Source: Bacteroidales bacterium UBA3696 (lineage in GTDB: Bacteria; Bacteroidota; Bacteroidia; Bacteroidales; Paludibacteraceae). Taken from it: 21,837 bases of DNA. Below the pieces are notes generated by a model that did no database searches, was not told the origin of the DNA, and was given only the letters and a program-made list of their open reading frames with translations. How positions within the stretch are numbered: the stretch's first letter is position 1; each line of letters begins with the position of its first letter. The stretch lies in NCBI GenBank assembly GCA_002372135.1, contig DFIN01000014.1:1-21837 (forward strand), written 5' to 3'. This document shows, in pieces, positions 21,800-21,837 of the stretch. The position numbers and the translations under genes are program-made.

Positions 21800-21837
21800 A
21801 TGGCAGACGACAAGAAGATTATTTTTTCAATGGTGGG
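21800..21837 (+). CDS. ettA: Energy-dependent translational throttle protein EttA (start only)
   Basis: Only the first 12 codons are inside the window (MADDKKIIFSMV). This is the characteristic beginning of the Bacteroidota EttA, an ABC-F ATPase that acts on the ribosome E site. The ATG follows an A-rich stretch without Shine-Dalgarno site. Identification rests on the N-terminus alone. Confidence 0.75.
   Translation, partial: MADDKKIIFSMV

Overview
The window comes from a Bacteroidota chromosome, almost certainly order Bacteroidales. Several things point there: promoters of the TTTG-(19-21 nt)-TAnnTTTG type, starts without Shine-Dalgarno sites, a NusB with a long N-terminal extension next to YajC and a YbbR-like protein, a GldF-like permease, a GT3-like glycogen synthase, a PRiA4_ORF3 protein, a BspA-type leucine-rich protein, DUF4143 ATPases and an EttA start at the right edge. 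Genus cannot be set from the sequence alone.

Left part (1 to about 10,250) is an accessory region built around three copies of one expression unit. Each unit has an A/C-rich leader with a small GTGGC-AAA-GCCAC hairpin, a secreted multidomain protein with a constant signal peptide and constant C-terminal end but a different middle, a gap of 78-92 bp, a tiny 42-43 aa peptide gene, and a strong terminator hairpin. Copy 1 shows only its 3' end (1-480), copy 2 runs 2057-4793, and copy 3 runs 7733-10,250. Between them sit other accessory genes: a decayed DUF4143 ATPase fragment, a YoeB-type toxin-antitoxin pair, a BspA-like protein that seems cut short, an intact DUF4143 ATPase, and two copies of an intergenic hairpin element.

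Middle part (10,261-11,834) holds a minus-strand group: a VanX-like D-Ala-D-Ala dipeptidase lipoprotein, a ferritin-like protein and a small winged-helix-like protein. It is separated from the last cassette by a bidirectional terminator.

Right part is ordinary core genome. A plus-strand group (11,803-15,973) encodes a PRiA4_ORF3-like protein, MiaA, a PKD lipoprotein and glycogen synthase. It meets head-on a compact seven-gene minus-strand run (21,251 down to 15,970): nusB, yajC, ybbR-like, a C1B peptidase, gldF-like, a YfcE-type phosphoesterase and ribF. The two groups share overlapping stop codons. Upstream of nusB are tRNA-Gln(CTG) and tRNA-Ser(CGA), each with its own promoter, and the start of ettA on the other strand.

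The best candidate for something undescribed is the repeated pairing of a variable-centre secreted protein with a conserved small peptide. The peptides are very short and easily missed by gene callers. Their function is unknown to me.
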